From Geomonas sp. Red32 (GTDB taxonomy: Bacteria; Desulfobacterota; Desulfuromonadia; Geobacterales; Geobacteraceae), in NCBI RefSeq assembly GCF_023652955.1, contig NZ_JAKLOY010000002.1, positions 62,001 to 126,000 of the forward strand: a stretch of 64,000 nucleotides of DNA, given 5' to 3'. Below are positions 17,773 to 25,775 of the stretch, piece by piece. The position numbers and the translations under genes are program-made. Positions within the stretch are counted from its first letter, which is position 1. Each line of letters begins with the position of its first letter. Under the pieces are notes generated by a model that saw nothing but the letters and a program-made list of their open reading frames with translations, did not search any database and was not told the DNA's origin.

Positions 17773-18381
17773 TCAGATTGCCTTGTCGAGCGCTTTCCGG
17801 GCGCGCCTGATCCCTTTCCGGATCCTTTTGAGACCGCCACCTTCCAGGCCGGTCAGCCGTTTCTCCGCTTTTTTCATGGCTTTTCCGGCGCGGCGGGAGC
17901 GGTGATGCCCGTCGGGGAGAGCCCTCAACGCGTCCTCGATGCGAACGAGGTCGGCGGACAGCTTCTTCCCGGCCTTACCTCCAAGCTTGGGGGCAAAGCG
18001 GTCCTCGGCCTCCCGGGCCAGGTTGCGGGCGTGGTCCCTCACTCCGGCCGCCTGCTGCTCCAAGTCGACGTTGCACTCCTCGACCTGATCCGGAGAGGCG
18101 GCAGGCTCACCGGCCTCAGGGGCGGCGAGGGGGGCACCAGCAAGCTCTTTCTTCGCCTTCGCCTTCGGCGCGTACCGTACCCCCTCCCGTGACAACTCCC
18201 CCGCCTGGGTCAGAATGATCCCGATTTTGCGGGCGCCCACGCCCGGAATAGCCTGGAGCCCTCCTTCGCCGGCCCGGACGATCTTGTCGAAACTGTCCAG
18301 GCCGCCGTCACTCAATCGCCGGGCGAGTACCGTACCCACCCCCTTCAGTTGCCGTAGTTCCGTTCGGGTCGTCTTTCTCAT
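17773..18381 (-). CDS. Helix-hairpin-helix protein with basic helical C-terminus
   Basis: 202 residues. The N-terminal 55 residues contain two HhH-like motifs (LRQLKGVGTVLARRLSDGGL and LQAIPGVGARKIGIILTQAG) of the non-specific DNA-binding type. A linker rich in Ala, Pro and Glu follows. The C-terminal ~100 residues are helical and strongly basic (HHRSRRAGKAMKKAEKRL, RIRKGIRRARKALDKAI). This basic tail, next to polyphosphate-related Ppx, recalls His/Arg-rich polyphosphate-binding CHAD helices, but the CHAD signature is not present and I do not claim it. It could bind DNA, polyphosphate or both. Confidence 0.65.
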   Translation of the reverse strand: MRKTTRTELRQLKGVGTVLARRLSDGGLDSFDKIVRAGEGGLQAIPGVGARKIGIILTQAGELSREGVRYAPKAKAKKELAGAPLAAPEAGEPAASPDQVEECNVDLEQQAAGVRDHARNLAREAEDRFAPKLGGKAGKKLSADLVRIEDALRALPDGHHRSRRAGKAMKKAEKRLTGLEGGGLKRIRKGIRRARKALDKAI

Positions 18382-18417
18382 GGTCCAGTCCCCTTTTCAG
18401 TAAAATCGCAATGACTG

Positions 18418-18933
18418 TTATTCCTGCAAGCGTGCCAGCGCCTCGGCGGTCGAGTCGATGGTCTTTCCCCCGCCGGTTATCATCTGGAGCAGCTTAGCCT
18501 CGCCCGGTTTGAAACCATCGGTTTCCAGAGAGACAATGACTCCTTTTTTCAGCGAGCAGGGCCCGTTAACCTCAAGTAGATCATGAACAAGCATCCCCAC
18601 GTCCGGCTCGTGCCCCACCAGGACAACCTCCTTGGCTTCGCGATGACCGGCGAGGCATTTCTGCAGAAGGGATAGCCGGAAACCGGGGGAGAGTTGGGAA
18701 GCGACGTCGCAGTCGCCGGCAAAGTGCAGCGCCTCGGCGAGAATGTCCGCGGTCTGCACGGCCCGGACCAGCGGGCTGGTGAGGATGACATCCGGCCGGA
18801 AACCGGCCTTCTTGAAGGCCCTGGCGGCATCACGAAACCGTTCCCGGCCGCGCGCCGTCAGGTATCGATGTTCTTCGGAAACTTGTGGGGAACGATCCAC
18901 GGCTTCGGCGTGACGTACGACGTGAATGATCAT
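18418..18933 (-). CDS. sixA: Phosphohistidine phosphatase SixA
   Basis: A 171-residue histidine phosphatase. The catalytic RHG-type motif is HVVRHAEA at the N-terminus, followed by LTARGRERF, LTSPLVRAVQTADIL and the second histidine in VLVGHEPDVGML. SixA removes phosphate from histidine-containing phosphotransfer proteins. The gene precedes the HhH and Ppx genes with a 36-base gap. An inverted repeat sits immediately upstream of its start. Confidence 0.93.
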   Translation of the reverse strand: MIIHVVRHAEAVDRSPQVSEEHRYLTARGRERFRDAARAFKKAGFRPDVILTSPLVRAVQTADILAEALHFAGDCDVASQLSPGFRLSLLQKCLAGHREAKEVVLVGHEPDVGMLVHDLLEVNGPCSLKKGVIVSLETDGFKPGEAKLLQMITGGGKTIDSTAEALARLQE

Positions 18934-18939
18934 GGCAGG

Positions 18940-18975
18940 CCTTTCGTTCAGTAATGTCTCAACTTTAACGAAAGG
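18940..18975. promoter_or_regulatory. Inverted repeat upstream of sixA
   Basis: CCTTTCGTT at 18940-18948 and AACGAAAGG at 18967-18975 form a perfect 9-bp inverted repeat spaced by 18 bases, starting seven bases before the sixA ATG. A weak promoter-like pair on the minus strand (TTGCAT at 18989-18984, TAAAGT at 18967-18962) overlaps it. It could be an operator or a leader hairpin hiding the ribosome site. Confidence 0.4.
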
Positions 18976-19103
18976 GGATCGAAATGCAACTCATGGGAAA
19001 GGATGGTTCATTAGAGAGGCCAGGACGAGCTCACTGGGGAGGCGTCAAGGTGTCGGTACAGTGGAGGCGGCGAACAGTCGGGGCGGGCCGTGAGGTGTGG
19101 CAG

Positions 19104-19128
19104 ATCCCCCCTGCGCGCGAGGGGGGAT
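19104..19128 (-). terminator. Hairpin downstream of ACT-like gene
   Basis: ATCCCCCCT (19104-19112) pairs with AGGGGGGAT (19120-19128) around GCGCGCG. It lies 18 bases beyond the stop of the minus-strand gene at 19146. The T tail is poor, so a terminator is likely but not certain. Confidence 0.45.
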
Positions 19129-19145
19129 ACTTTATGGAAAGACGC

Positions 19146-19748
19146 TTAAGCGGTGGCGACGAGGAGCTTTTCGAGGTTTTCCCGGATGGCATCGGCGATG
19201 GCGTCGGAGGGGCGGGAGCCGCCGACTCCGCGGAGCCAGAAACGGTCGACCGCGGTATTCCCCACGGTTTCGATGGTCATCTTCACCGGGAAGAGGCAGC
19301 GCATGCTGAAGTAGTCGAGGAGATCGCCCAAAAAGCCGAGCCTATCCACCCCTTTGATTTCCATGAAGAGGCTGTCCTCATCCCGGTAGCTCGAAAACTT
19401 CAGCAGCGAGATGCTGGCCACCGCACGGTCAGAAGGGAGCTCTCTCGATGCCAGCGCGGCATAATCCAGCGTCAAGGGATCGCTGGCAAACGGAGAAGCC
19501 TTGAGCTCGAAGCTGGAGTACCAGGCGCTCTGGCTGACCTTGGCGGCCTCGCCACGCTCGATGCTGATCCGGTGCTGGGCCAGTGCGGCAGTGAGGCGGC
19601 CGGTCCATCCCGGGGAGAGGAACCCCTTGACGACCAGGGTGTAGCAGTTCGTTTTGCCTGGGATGGGATCTATGGTGAATCCGACGGTGCTGGGTGAGGA
19701 AGCGGAGCTCTCGATGGGGGCTCTGGTCCGGAAGGCTAATCTGTTCAT
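19146..19748 (-). CDS. Tandem ACT-like domain protein, function unknown
   Basis: 200 residues from the ATG at 19748, which has AAAGGAGAGAGCC directly upstream; the frame is open nine codons further without such a site. Two segments look ACT-like by pattern: KGFLSPGWTGRLTAALAQHRISI in the first half and KGVDRLGFLGDLLDYFSMRCLFPVKM in the second, the latter like ACT repeats of GlnD (DRLGFLG...). ACT domains bind small ligands, often amino acids. No enzyme domain is attached, so a regulatory or sensing role is inferred. It is preceded on the same strand by two small genes. Confidence 0.5.
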   Translation of the reverse strand: MNRLAFRTRAPIESSASSPSTVGFTIDPIPGKTNCYTLVVKGFLSPGWTGRLTAALAQHRISIERGEAAKVSQSAWYSSFELKASPFASDPLTLDYAALASRELPSDRAVASISLLKFSSYRDEDSLFMEIKGVDRLGFLGDLLDYFSMRCLFPVKMTIETVGNTAVDRFWLRGVGGSRPSDAIADAIRENLEKLLVATA

Positions 19749-19828
19749 GGCTCTCTCCTTTGAGTATATATTCACGTCGCATCGTGATTATTGGCCGTCG
19801 TCGGCGGTCGTTACTCGACCCGTCCTCT

Positions 19829-20140
19829 TTACCGCGGGTCGATCCGGTGGTCCTCGATGAATTCGCGCGTGCTCCCGGCCAGGAAGCGGAAGACTTCGCC
19901 ACGGCTGTTGACGAACCGGGGGAGGTCTTCGTTGAGGATGTCCTCGACCAGGTGAAGGGTCCGGCCGTCATCGCGCCCCAATTCGTCCATCACCGCCTCG
20001 AGCATCGGGATGATGTCGAAGAGGTCGTCACGGTTGAACGGCGCCGGATCGCCCGGGCCGGTGAACTTCGGATCGTCACGGGTCTCGAATATCTTCGGGT
20101 ATTTGTACTTGAGATCGGACGGCTTGATCATGAGCCCCAT
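19829..20140 (-). CDS. Small conserved-looking hypothetical protein
   Basis: 103 residues, acidic and soluble. The start has GAGGAGG six bases upstream, a strong ribosome site. Recognisable pieces are KPSDLKYKYPKIFETRDDPKF at the N-terminus and a helical FDIIPMLEAVMDELG segment; I do not recognise the family. It begins 21 bases after the small HTH-like gene and probably shares its transcript, suggesting the two proteins act together. Confidence 0.65.
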   Translation of the reverse strand: MGLMIKPSDLKYKYPKIFETRDDPKFTGPGDPAPFNRDDLFDIIPMLEAVMDELGRDDGRTLHLVEDILNEDLPRFVNSRGEVFRFLAGSTREFIEDHRIDPR

Positions 20141-20161
20141 GGGGCACCTCCTCGATACCGG

Positions 20162-20398
20162 TCAGTGGGCGCCACACCCGCGACAGCTGCCTCCGCAGCC
20201 GGCGGCCGGGAGTTCCTCCGGTGCCGACGGCTGGTACGTGGCCAGCGACTCGGAAGTCACAAACCAGCCTCCCTCGATCTGGGTTCCGCAGAGAGCTTTC
20301 TGCCTCAACAGCATCAAGATCTTCAGCTCGGTGGTCCCCAGATGCATGGCGGCGTCGGCCACCGGCACATATTCGATTCCGTCCATCATCAGCGTCAT
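20162..20398 (-). CDS. Small MerR/excisionase-type HTH protein with Cys-rich tail
   Basis: 78 residues from the ATG at 20398 with AAAGGAGG upstream. The pattern IEYVPVADAAMHLGTTELKIL followed by TQIEGGWFVTSESLATY matches the winged HTH of MerR/excisionase-like domains. The protein ends AAGCGGSCRGCGAH, with three cysteines and a histidine closely spaced, a likely metal-binding tail. A redox- or metal-responsive small regulator is a reasonable inference, since an Nramp metal transporter is divergently encoded 340 bases away, but no direct evidence links them. Confidence 0.6.
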   Translation of the reverse strand: MTLMMDGIEYVPVADAAMHLGTTELKILMLLRQKALCGTQIEGGWFVTSESLATYQPSAPEELPAAGCGGSCRGCGAH

Positions 20399-20736
20399 GG
20401 GCCACCTCCTTTTCGGATGCCAGTATTGTTTCACGGACCATGCCAGCGAAGGGACGCCGGCTAAAAGCGGGGATTTGCCTGTAGTTGAGAGAATTGCCGT
20501 TTTTATCCTGCGGGAACTATGCTCATTAAATAGCCACCGCTGCCTTCATGGCGGCAACGAGCGGAAGGGGAGGGCTCAAATTTCCATCCCCAGTGATTTC
20601 GCCTGGTTCCGGGAGAACGGCCGCAGGATGTGGTACAATACCATCTCGGTTAATGGGAGGGGCAGCATGGCGGTAATCATGGAGGGGACTTGAAAGCGGC
20701 ATTAGTTAGCGAGGTGAACGACGGCAGGGGGGCTCG
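20399..20736. other. Divergent intergenic region between HTH-like gene and Nramp gene
   Basis: No gene is supported here. On the plus strand there is a candidate promoter, TTGCCG at 20494-20499 and TATGCT at 20518-20523 (18-base spacer), and an extended -10-like TGGTACAAT at 20631-20639 closer to the Nramp start. I saw no manganese riboswitch consensus. Confidence 0.45.
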
Positions 20737-22041
20737 ATGAGCGACGGCACGCTATCCGGGCGGATGTCAGCCTCCGACGCGAAGACGGTAGAGAACGCGC
20801 TGAACGTCCTGGGGAGCCAGAAAAAGCGCAACATCTTCGCGCGCCTTCTCCCGTTCATGGGCCCCGCCTTCATCGCCTCGGTCGCCTACGTCGACCCCGG
20901 GAACTTCGCCACCAACATCCAGGGGGGCGCCCAGTTCGGCTACCTCCTCATATGGGTCATCGTGGCGAGCAACCTGATGGCGATGCTGATCCAGGCGCTT
21001 TCCGCCAAGCTCGGGCTGGTCACCGGGCGCAACCTCGCCGAACACTGCCGCGATCGCTTTCCCAAGCCGGTGGTCTGGGGGATGTGGGCCCTGATGGAAG
21101 TAGTCGCCATGTCGACCGACCTGGCGGAATTCCTGGGGGCCGCCCTCGGTTTCCAGCTCCTCCTCGGGGTTCCCCTGCTGCTCGGGGCCGCGCTCACCGC
21201 CCTCGCCACCATGCTCATCCTCGGCATGGAGCGTTTCGGCTTCCGTCCACTGGAGGCGTTGATCTCCTCCATGGTCGCCCTCATCGCCCTTTGCTACGTC
21301 GCCGAGACTTTCATCGTGCTCCCCGAGTGGGGGAAGGTCTTCCACAGCACCTTCGTTCCCCGTTTTGCCGGGGCGGAGAGCGTCTTTCTCGCCTGCGGGA
21401 TCCTCGGTGCCACCGTCATGCCGCACGCTATTTTCCTCCATTCGGCCCTCATGCAGGGGCGGATCGTGGTGCGGGACCGGGCCCAGCTCAAGAGCCTCTA
21501 CCGGTTCGAGCTCGCCGACGTGGTGATCGCCATGGGAGTGGCGAGCTTGGTCAACGCCGCCATGCTCATTATGGCCGCCGCCACCTTCCACCGCACCGGC
21601 CACACCTCCATCGTCTCTATCGAGGAGGCCTACCGGACCCTGGAGCCGCTGCTCGGCTCGGGCGCCAAGTGGATCTTCGGCCTTTCGCTGCTGGTCTCCG
21701 GACTCTCTTCCTCCACGGTCGGTACCGGCGCGGGCCAAGTCATCATGCAGGGCTTCCTCGAGCGCCACATACCGGTCTGGCTCAGGAGGATCCTCACCAT
21801 GGCTCCCTCGGTGGCGGTGATCGGCGCGGGCTTCGATCCAACCCGAACGCTGGTCGTGAGCCAGGTGGTGCTTAGTTTCGGGCTCCCCTTTGCGGTCATT
21901 CCCCTGGTCCTCTTCACCAGCCGCAAGGACATCATGGGGGATCTCGTCAACCGGCCGTGGACGACGGCGGTGGCGACCTTGATCGCCGTAATCATCGTTC
22001 TTTTGAACTGCTACCTCATCTACAAAACCATAAGCGGGTGA
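20737..22041 (+). CDS. Nramp-family divalent metal ion transporter
   Basis: A 434-residue inner-membrane protein with about 11 transmembrane helices, importing Mn2+ or Fe2+ with protons. The first helix carries the metal-site motif DPGN (SVAYVDPGNFATN) and helix 6 the MPH motif (GATVMPHAIFLHSALMQGR), the two hallmarks of Nramp. The N-terminal cytoplasmic part is longer than usual (about 45 residues). It is followed after four bases by a universal stress protein, with which it must be cotranscribed. Confidence 0.95.
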   Translation: MSDGTLSGRMSASDAKTVENALNVLGSQKKRNIFARLLPFMGPAFIASVAYVDPGNFATNIQGGAQFGYLLIWVIVASNLMAMLIQALSAKLGLVTGRNLAEHCRDRFPKPVVWGMWALMEVVAMSTDLAEFLGAALGFQLLLGVPLLLGAALTALATMLILGMERFGFRPLEALISSMVALIALCYVAETFIVLPEWGKVFHSTFVPRFAGAESVFLACGILGATVMPHAIFLHSALMQGRIVVRDRAQLKSLYRFELADVVIAMGVASLVNAAMLIMAAATFHRTGHTSIVSIEEAYRTLEPLLGSGAKWIFGLSLLVSGLSSSTVGTGAGQVIMQGFLERHIPVWLRRILTMAPSVAVIGAGFDPTRTLVVSQVVLSFGLPFAVIPLVLFTSRKDIMGDLVNRPWTTAVATLIAVIIVLLNCYLIYKTISG

Positions 22042-22045
22042 TGTC

Positions 22046-22972
22046 ATGCTGAAGCACATTCTGGTACCGATAGATGGATCGCGGCTGGCCGAGGCAGCGC
22101 TGCCGGCGGCTTCGCTATTGGCAGTACGGTTGAAGGCCCGGGTTACCCTCATGCACGTGGTGGAGAAGGACGCGCCCGAAGAGGTCCACGGGCAGCCCCA
22201 CCTCCAGCACCCCGCCGACGCCGAAAACTATCTCCACGAAGCCGCCGGGCGCTACTTCCCGGACTCGGTGCCGGTCGAGTGCCACGTACACACGAGCGAG
22301 GTGGTCGACGTGGCGGGGAGCATCGTGGCGCATGCCGAAGAGCTCGAACACGACCTGGTGATCATGTGTTCCCACGGCAGGGGAGCCGCCCGCCACCTCT
22401 TTCTCGGCAGCATCGCCCAGAGCGTCATCGCCCGGGGCTCGCTGCCGGTTATGATTACCCATCCCGATGCCGAAGGGCGTCCTCCCGCCTTCGCCTGCCG
22501 CCACATCCTGGTACCGCTGGACGACGACCCGGAACACGCCGAGTCGCTGCCGGTATCGAGGAGGCTCGCCAAGGCCTGCGGAGCGACCCTCCATCTCGCC
22601 TATGTCATCCCCGACCTGGCGACCATTTCGGGGGAGACCGCGCTGGCCAGCCGGATGCTGCCGGGAACGACCCGCCGGGCGCTCGATCTCACCACCCAGG
22701 ATGCGGAACGCTACTTTGCGGATTTGGAGGCGGCTTTACGGAAGGAAGGTTTTCAGGCGAGTGCGCACGTCCTGCGCGGAGACCCGGCGACCGTGATCCT
22801 GGAGGCGGCCCAGCTTCCCGAGATCGACCTGGTGGTCTTGGGGACGCACGGCAAGACCGGCATGGAGGCTTTCTGGTCGGGAAGCGTGGCGCACCGGATC
22901 TGCAGCCAGTCGAAAGTACCGCTTCTCCTCGTTCCGGTAGGGAAGGGGGGAGAGCGGGAAGATGAGTGGTAA
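22046..22972 (+). CDS. Tandem universal stress protein
   Basis: 308 residues holding two UspA domains (1-150 and 151-300). Each starts with HILVP(I/L)D and ends with the nucleotide-binding motif: CSHGRGAARHLFLGSIAQ in domain 1 and GTHGKTGMEAFWSGSVAH in domain 2, the G-x2-G-x9-G-S pattern of ATP-binding Usp proteins. The four-base gap after the Nramp gene shows coexpression; Usp proteins often pair with ion transporters and may tune them through ATP binding. Confidence 0.93.
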   Translation: MLKHILVPIDGSRLAEAALPAASLLAVRLKARVTLMHVVEKDAPEEVHGQPHLQHPADAENYLHEAAGRYFPDSVPVECHVHTSEVVDVAGSIVAHAEELEHDLVIMCSHGRGAARHLFLGSIAQSVIARGSLPVMITHPDAEGRPPAFACRHILVPLDDDPEHAESLPVSRRLAKACGATLHLAYVIPDLATISGETALASRMLPGTTRRALDLTTQDAERYFADLEAALRKEGFQASAHVLRGDPATVILEAAQLPEIDLVVLGTHGKTGMEAFWSGSVAHRICSQSKVPLLLVPVGKGGEREDEW

Positions 22973-22981
22973 AGGTGGGAA

Positions 22982-23002
22982 CCCTCCCCGTGAAGGGGAG
23001 GG
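22982..23002. terminator. Hairpin between convergent USP and DUF2950 genes
   Basis: CCCTCCCC (22982-22989) pairs with GGGGAGGG (22995-23002) around GTGAA. No T tract. It belongs to a recurring hairpin type also seen at 34312-34344. Confidence 0.5.
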
Positions 23003-23051
23003 AGCGTTTATTGGAAGGGAGGAAGCGTTTCGGGTGTGCCGCGGCGGATAG

Positions 23052-24020
23052 TTACGGGGCGACCAGCTTCCAGCTCGGATCGGGGTTGTAGGCGGTCATC
23101 TTCCGCGCTATATCGGCGGTCTTCGGCCCCAGGTTCTTCTGATAGACCCGGCCGCTCTGATTAACGATAAAGGTCATCACCCCCGAAACGCCCCAACGGC
23201 TCGGGTAGGCCACCAGCGCGTGGCCCGCCACCATGTTGCCGTTGATGACGTAGCTGAATTTCCCGCCCGGGGCGCTCTTCTCCTGCTTTTTGAGGATCCT
23301 GAAGTAATAGCCATGGAAGGGGCGGCGGCCATGTTCGCCCGGCTTGCGCGGGGCCATGTACCCTTCCTCCTTGGCCTTGGCCACCAGCGGTCCCAGCGGG
23401 CTCTGCTTCATACCGGGGGCGGTCGGCCAGTAGAGCCCGTTGCGGGTACCCGGACGGCTGATCATGTGCTGGGCGTATTTCGGGATCGGGGCGCCGCCCT
23501 GGTCCGGCATGTTGTAGTACTCCTTCTGGGCATCGACGTAGGAACGGCAGACGTTGATGGCCAAAAGCTCGTTGTGCCCGATCCGGCGGTTAAGGATCTC
23601 CTCCCGCCCCGCGGTGGTGTCGAAGGCCCAGACGCCGTTCTTCTTGACGACCGGTATCGGGAAAGGCCACTTCTCGCTCCCTATCTGCAAGGTCGCCTTG
23701 CCATCCCCCTCCTTCACCAGTTGCACCCCTTCCGCCACGTGGCTGGCGAAATGGTCGAATTCCGCAGCCTCCTCCACCGGGTCTCCCGGTTCGAGATCCT
23801 TGAAGGCGGGTCCGAAGATGCGGGCCAGCCGCTGCCGGTCCTTCTCCTTGACCGCGTCCACCATGGCCTGGCTGGCCGCCTCCGGCGTGGGGAAGGTCAG
23901 TTGGGCTGCCTCGGTACCGGCAGCCATCGGCTCTCCCTTGAGGGAGGGGACGGCGGTCAGCAGGGCAACGGCCACCAGCAATCCCAGGGATACCTTCACG
24001 ATAAAGTCGGTCGTTCTCAT
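23052..24020 (-). CDS. DUF2950 family exported protein
   Basis: 322 residues with an N-terminal signal segment (VSLGLLVAVALLTAVPSLKG). The body matches DUF2950: AAQLTFPTPEAASQAMVDAV, WPFPIPVVKKNGVWAFDTTAGREEILNRRIGHNELLAI and the later PFHGYYFRILKKQ with the Met-rich AGHALVAYP segment. The function of the family is unknown. It is encoded downstream of a DUF3300 gene, the usual pairing of these two families, and probably acts with it in the periplasm. Confidence 0.88.
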   Translation of the reverse strand: MRTTDFIVKVSLGLLVAVALLTAVPSLKGEPMAAGTEAAQLTFPTPEAASQAMVDAVKEKDRQRLARIFGPAFKDLEPGDPVEEAAEFDHFASHVAEGVQLVKEGDGKATLQIGSEKWPFPIPVVKKNGVWAFDTTAGREEILNRRIGHNELLAINVCRSYVDAQKEYYNMPDQGGAPIPKYAQHMISRPGTRNGLYWPTAPGMKQSPLGPLVAKAKEEGYMAPRKPGEHGRRPFHGYYFRILKKQEKSAPGGKFSYVINGNMVAGHALVAYPSRWGVSGVMTFIVNQSGRVYQKNLGPKTADIARKMTAYNPDPSWKLVAP

Positions 24021-24098
24021 ATCTCGCGGTTCCTTTTTTCTATCCGGATAAAGATCGTCATTACATGCAAACGGTGCGGTTTCCCGGGCCGGGACTCC

Positions 24099-24143
24099 GC
24101 TCTCCCTAGCGCCGCTCTCCCTAGCGCCGCTCTCCCTAGCGCC
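24099..24143. repeat. Three tandem 15-bp repeats spanning the DUF3300 stop codon
   Basis: GCTCTCCCTAGCGCC occurs three times without gap at 24099-24113, 24114-24128 and 24129-24143. Read on the minus strand it is five codons long and contains TAG, so the gene ends at the first copy and two further in-frame TAG codons follow. Confidence 0.9.
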
Positions 24144-25560
24144 GGTCGCCAGGTGCCTGCCGCGGAGCCGCCGGAGCCTGCCGCGGCGCGCTCGGTGCCG
24201 GGCGCTGCCCCGCTGGTGCCGAGCGCTGTACCGCTGGTGCCGGGCGCTGTACCGGGGGCGCCGGGCGCGGCTGCGGAGCGACCGGCCTGGGGACGACGGC
24301 CCGCGGCTGCACTGCCGGGGTCAGACCGCGGCTGGACTGCCCGCGCTGGCGGTAGGTGTTGGCGTCCTGACTGGTACCGTACCCGCCGTACCCCGACTGA
24401 GAGGCGGGGAGCCGCTGCTGGACATCCCGGCCACGGTAAAGATCCTTCATCCCGGACTTGGTGGTTGCCGGAGCGCCGGGAGTCTGAGGTTGCGGCGACG
24501 GCTTGACCGCAGGGGCAGTAGAAGGGGTACCCGGCTGCCGGTGCTGAGGTTCCTGACGCTGGCGATCCGGCCGTTCTCCGGCAGAAGGACGCTCGCCCCC
24601 TCGCACCGGTGCCGGTGCCGGTGCCGCCGCACCCGGGCGTTCCCTGCGCGGTTTCTCGGCATTGGGCCTCAAGCGGGGATTGGCCTCCACCGGACGGCCT
24701 TCCCGCCGCCGGGCGCTCTCGCTCCTCAGCTCCTGGCGGAAACGGGTGTCGTGGTGCTCGAGCACCCGGCGATTGACGCGGACCTCGGAATAGCGGGGAT
24801 TGACGTATATCCCCCTGCGGTCCCTGATGTGGGGCCTGACCCTTCCGACCCATCCGCCTCCCCGCCAGCCGTGATAATAGATCCGGTGGCGGTGCCAGTC
24901 GCAGTCGCGGCTGAGCCACGCCCCGATGATCAGCCCGGTGCTGAAGGTGATGAAGGGATAGGCGGGGCTGTAGCTCTCGTAGTAGACGACGTTGGGATCG
25001 TAGACGGGGACGTAGATGTACTCCGGGGAGGCCGGGACGATGCTGATCGCTTCCGGCTCCACCACCACCTGCTGCTGCGGGGTCGAGTAGAGGTTACCTG
25101 CCTCCTCCGCCTCTTCGCGCAGCCTCTGAATGGCGTCCATCACGTCCTGGGGCTGCTCGATGTAGGCCTGCCCCAGCGCGACCGTCCAGTCGTACTTCTG
25201 CTCCATCATGAAAAGCACATCGGGATAGTGGGCGATCGCCTTCACGCTCACGTCCCAGGGCTGGTCGTCGATGCGGGCAGCGCGGCCGTACTCGCGAACG
25301 TAGCGGGCCGCCTCGTCCACCTGGTCCACGAAGGTGGCGGCGGGGAGTATCTGGGCGATGAGCGGGTCCGGATAGAGGGCGATGGGGGCCAGCAGATCGT
25401 CCATTTCGTCCGGGGCCAAAAGGGGTGCGTCCGCAAGCGAGGAGGTGTCGTAGTACACCACCTCGTCCATCGGGCCACCCTCCTGCGCCAAGGCCGGCGA
25501 GCTCATCCCGCAGGCGAAGAGGAGCAGGAGGGCCGGCACGGCAAAGAGTGTTTTTTTCAT
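24136..25560 (-). CDS. DUF3300 family exported protein with Pro/Gln/Arg-rich tail
   Basis: 474 residues from the ATG at 25560 (GGAG upstream). The signal peptide is KKTLFAVPALLLLFACGMSSPALAQ; the LFAC could be a weak lipobox, but cleavage after ALAQ is also plausible. The conserved DUF3300 domain follows: LLAPIALYPDPLIAQILPAAT, VREYGRAARI, WDVSVKAIAHYPDVLFMM, then VPVYDPNVVYYESY. After residue 240 it turns into a basic low-complexity region, ending in repeated RPAP/QRPAP units. The family is unassigned and pairs with DUF2950. The tail region is GC-rich and repetitive, likely hypervariable. Confidence 0.88.
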   Translation of the reverse strand: MKKTLFAVPALLLLFACGMSSPALAQEGGPMDEVVYYDTSSLADAPLLAPDEMDDLLAPIALYPDPLIAQILPAATFVDQVDEAARYVREYGRAARIDDQPWDVSVKAIAHYPDVLFMMEQKYDWTVALGQAYIEQPQDVMDAIQRLREEAEEAGNLYSTPQQQVVVEPEAISIVPASPEYIYVPVYDPNVVYYESYSPAYPFITFSTGLIIGAWLSRDCDWHRHRIYYHGWRGGGWVGRVRPHIRDRRGIYVNPRYSEVRVNRRVLEHHDTRFRQELRSESARRREGRPVEANPRLRPNAEKPRRERPGAAAPAPAPVRGGERPSAGERPDRQRQEPQHRQPGTPSTAPAVKPSPQPQTPGAPATTKSGMKDLYRGRDVQQRLPASQSGYGGYGTSQDANTYRQRGQSSRGLTPAVQPRAVVPRPVAPQPRPAPPVQRPAPAVQRSAPAGQRPAPSAPRQAPAAPRQAPGDRR

Positions 25561-25703
25561 GGGTGTCTCCATCTTGAGCTTTTCATCTTCACAGTGTACC
25601 AGATGCCCGGGCCGAGGCAAAGGAGGCAGGAGTGCTAACCTCCCGAAACCACCGGGATCCCGGCCATACCCACCGCAACCCCTTGACCCTTCACTTCAGC
25701 ATC

Positions 25704-25731
25704 TTGACGCCATATCAGCTCATGATATCGT
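25704..25731 (+). promoter_or_regulatory. Possible promoter with internal inverted repeat
   Basis: TTGACG at 25704-25709 and TATCGT at 25726-25731 with a 16-base spacer, upstream of the gene at 25776. An inverted repeat ATATCA (25712-25717) / TGATAT (25723-25728) lies in the spacer, so it could be an operator site. Confidence 0.35.
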
Positions 25732-25775
25732 TTTTCCTGTTTATTAATTACAACTAATGCGACTGCGAGGCCGGG

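Noticed and set aside
18984-19697. A 237-residue plus-strand frame opposite the ACT-like gene
   Set aside because: It is a shadow; the minus-strand gene has a good start and ACT-like patterns, while this one has a composition typical of antisense translation.
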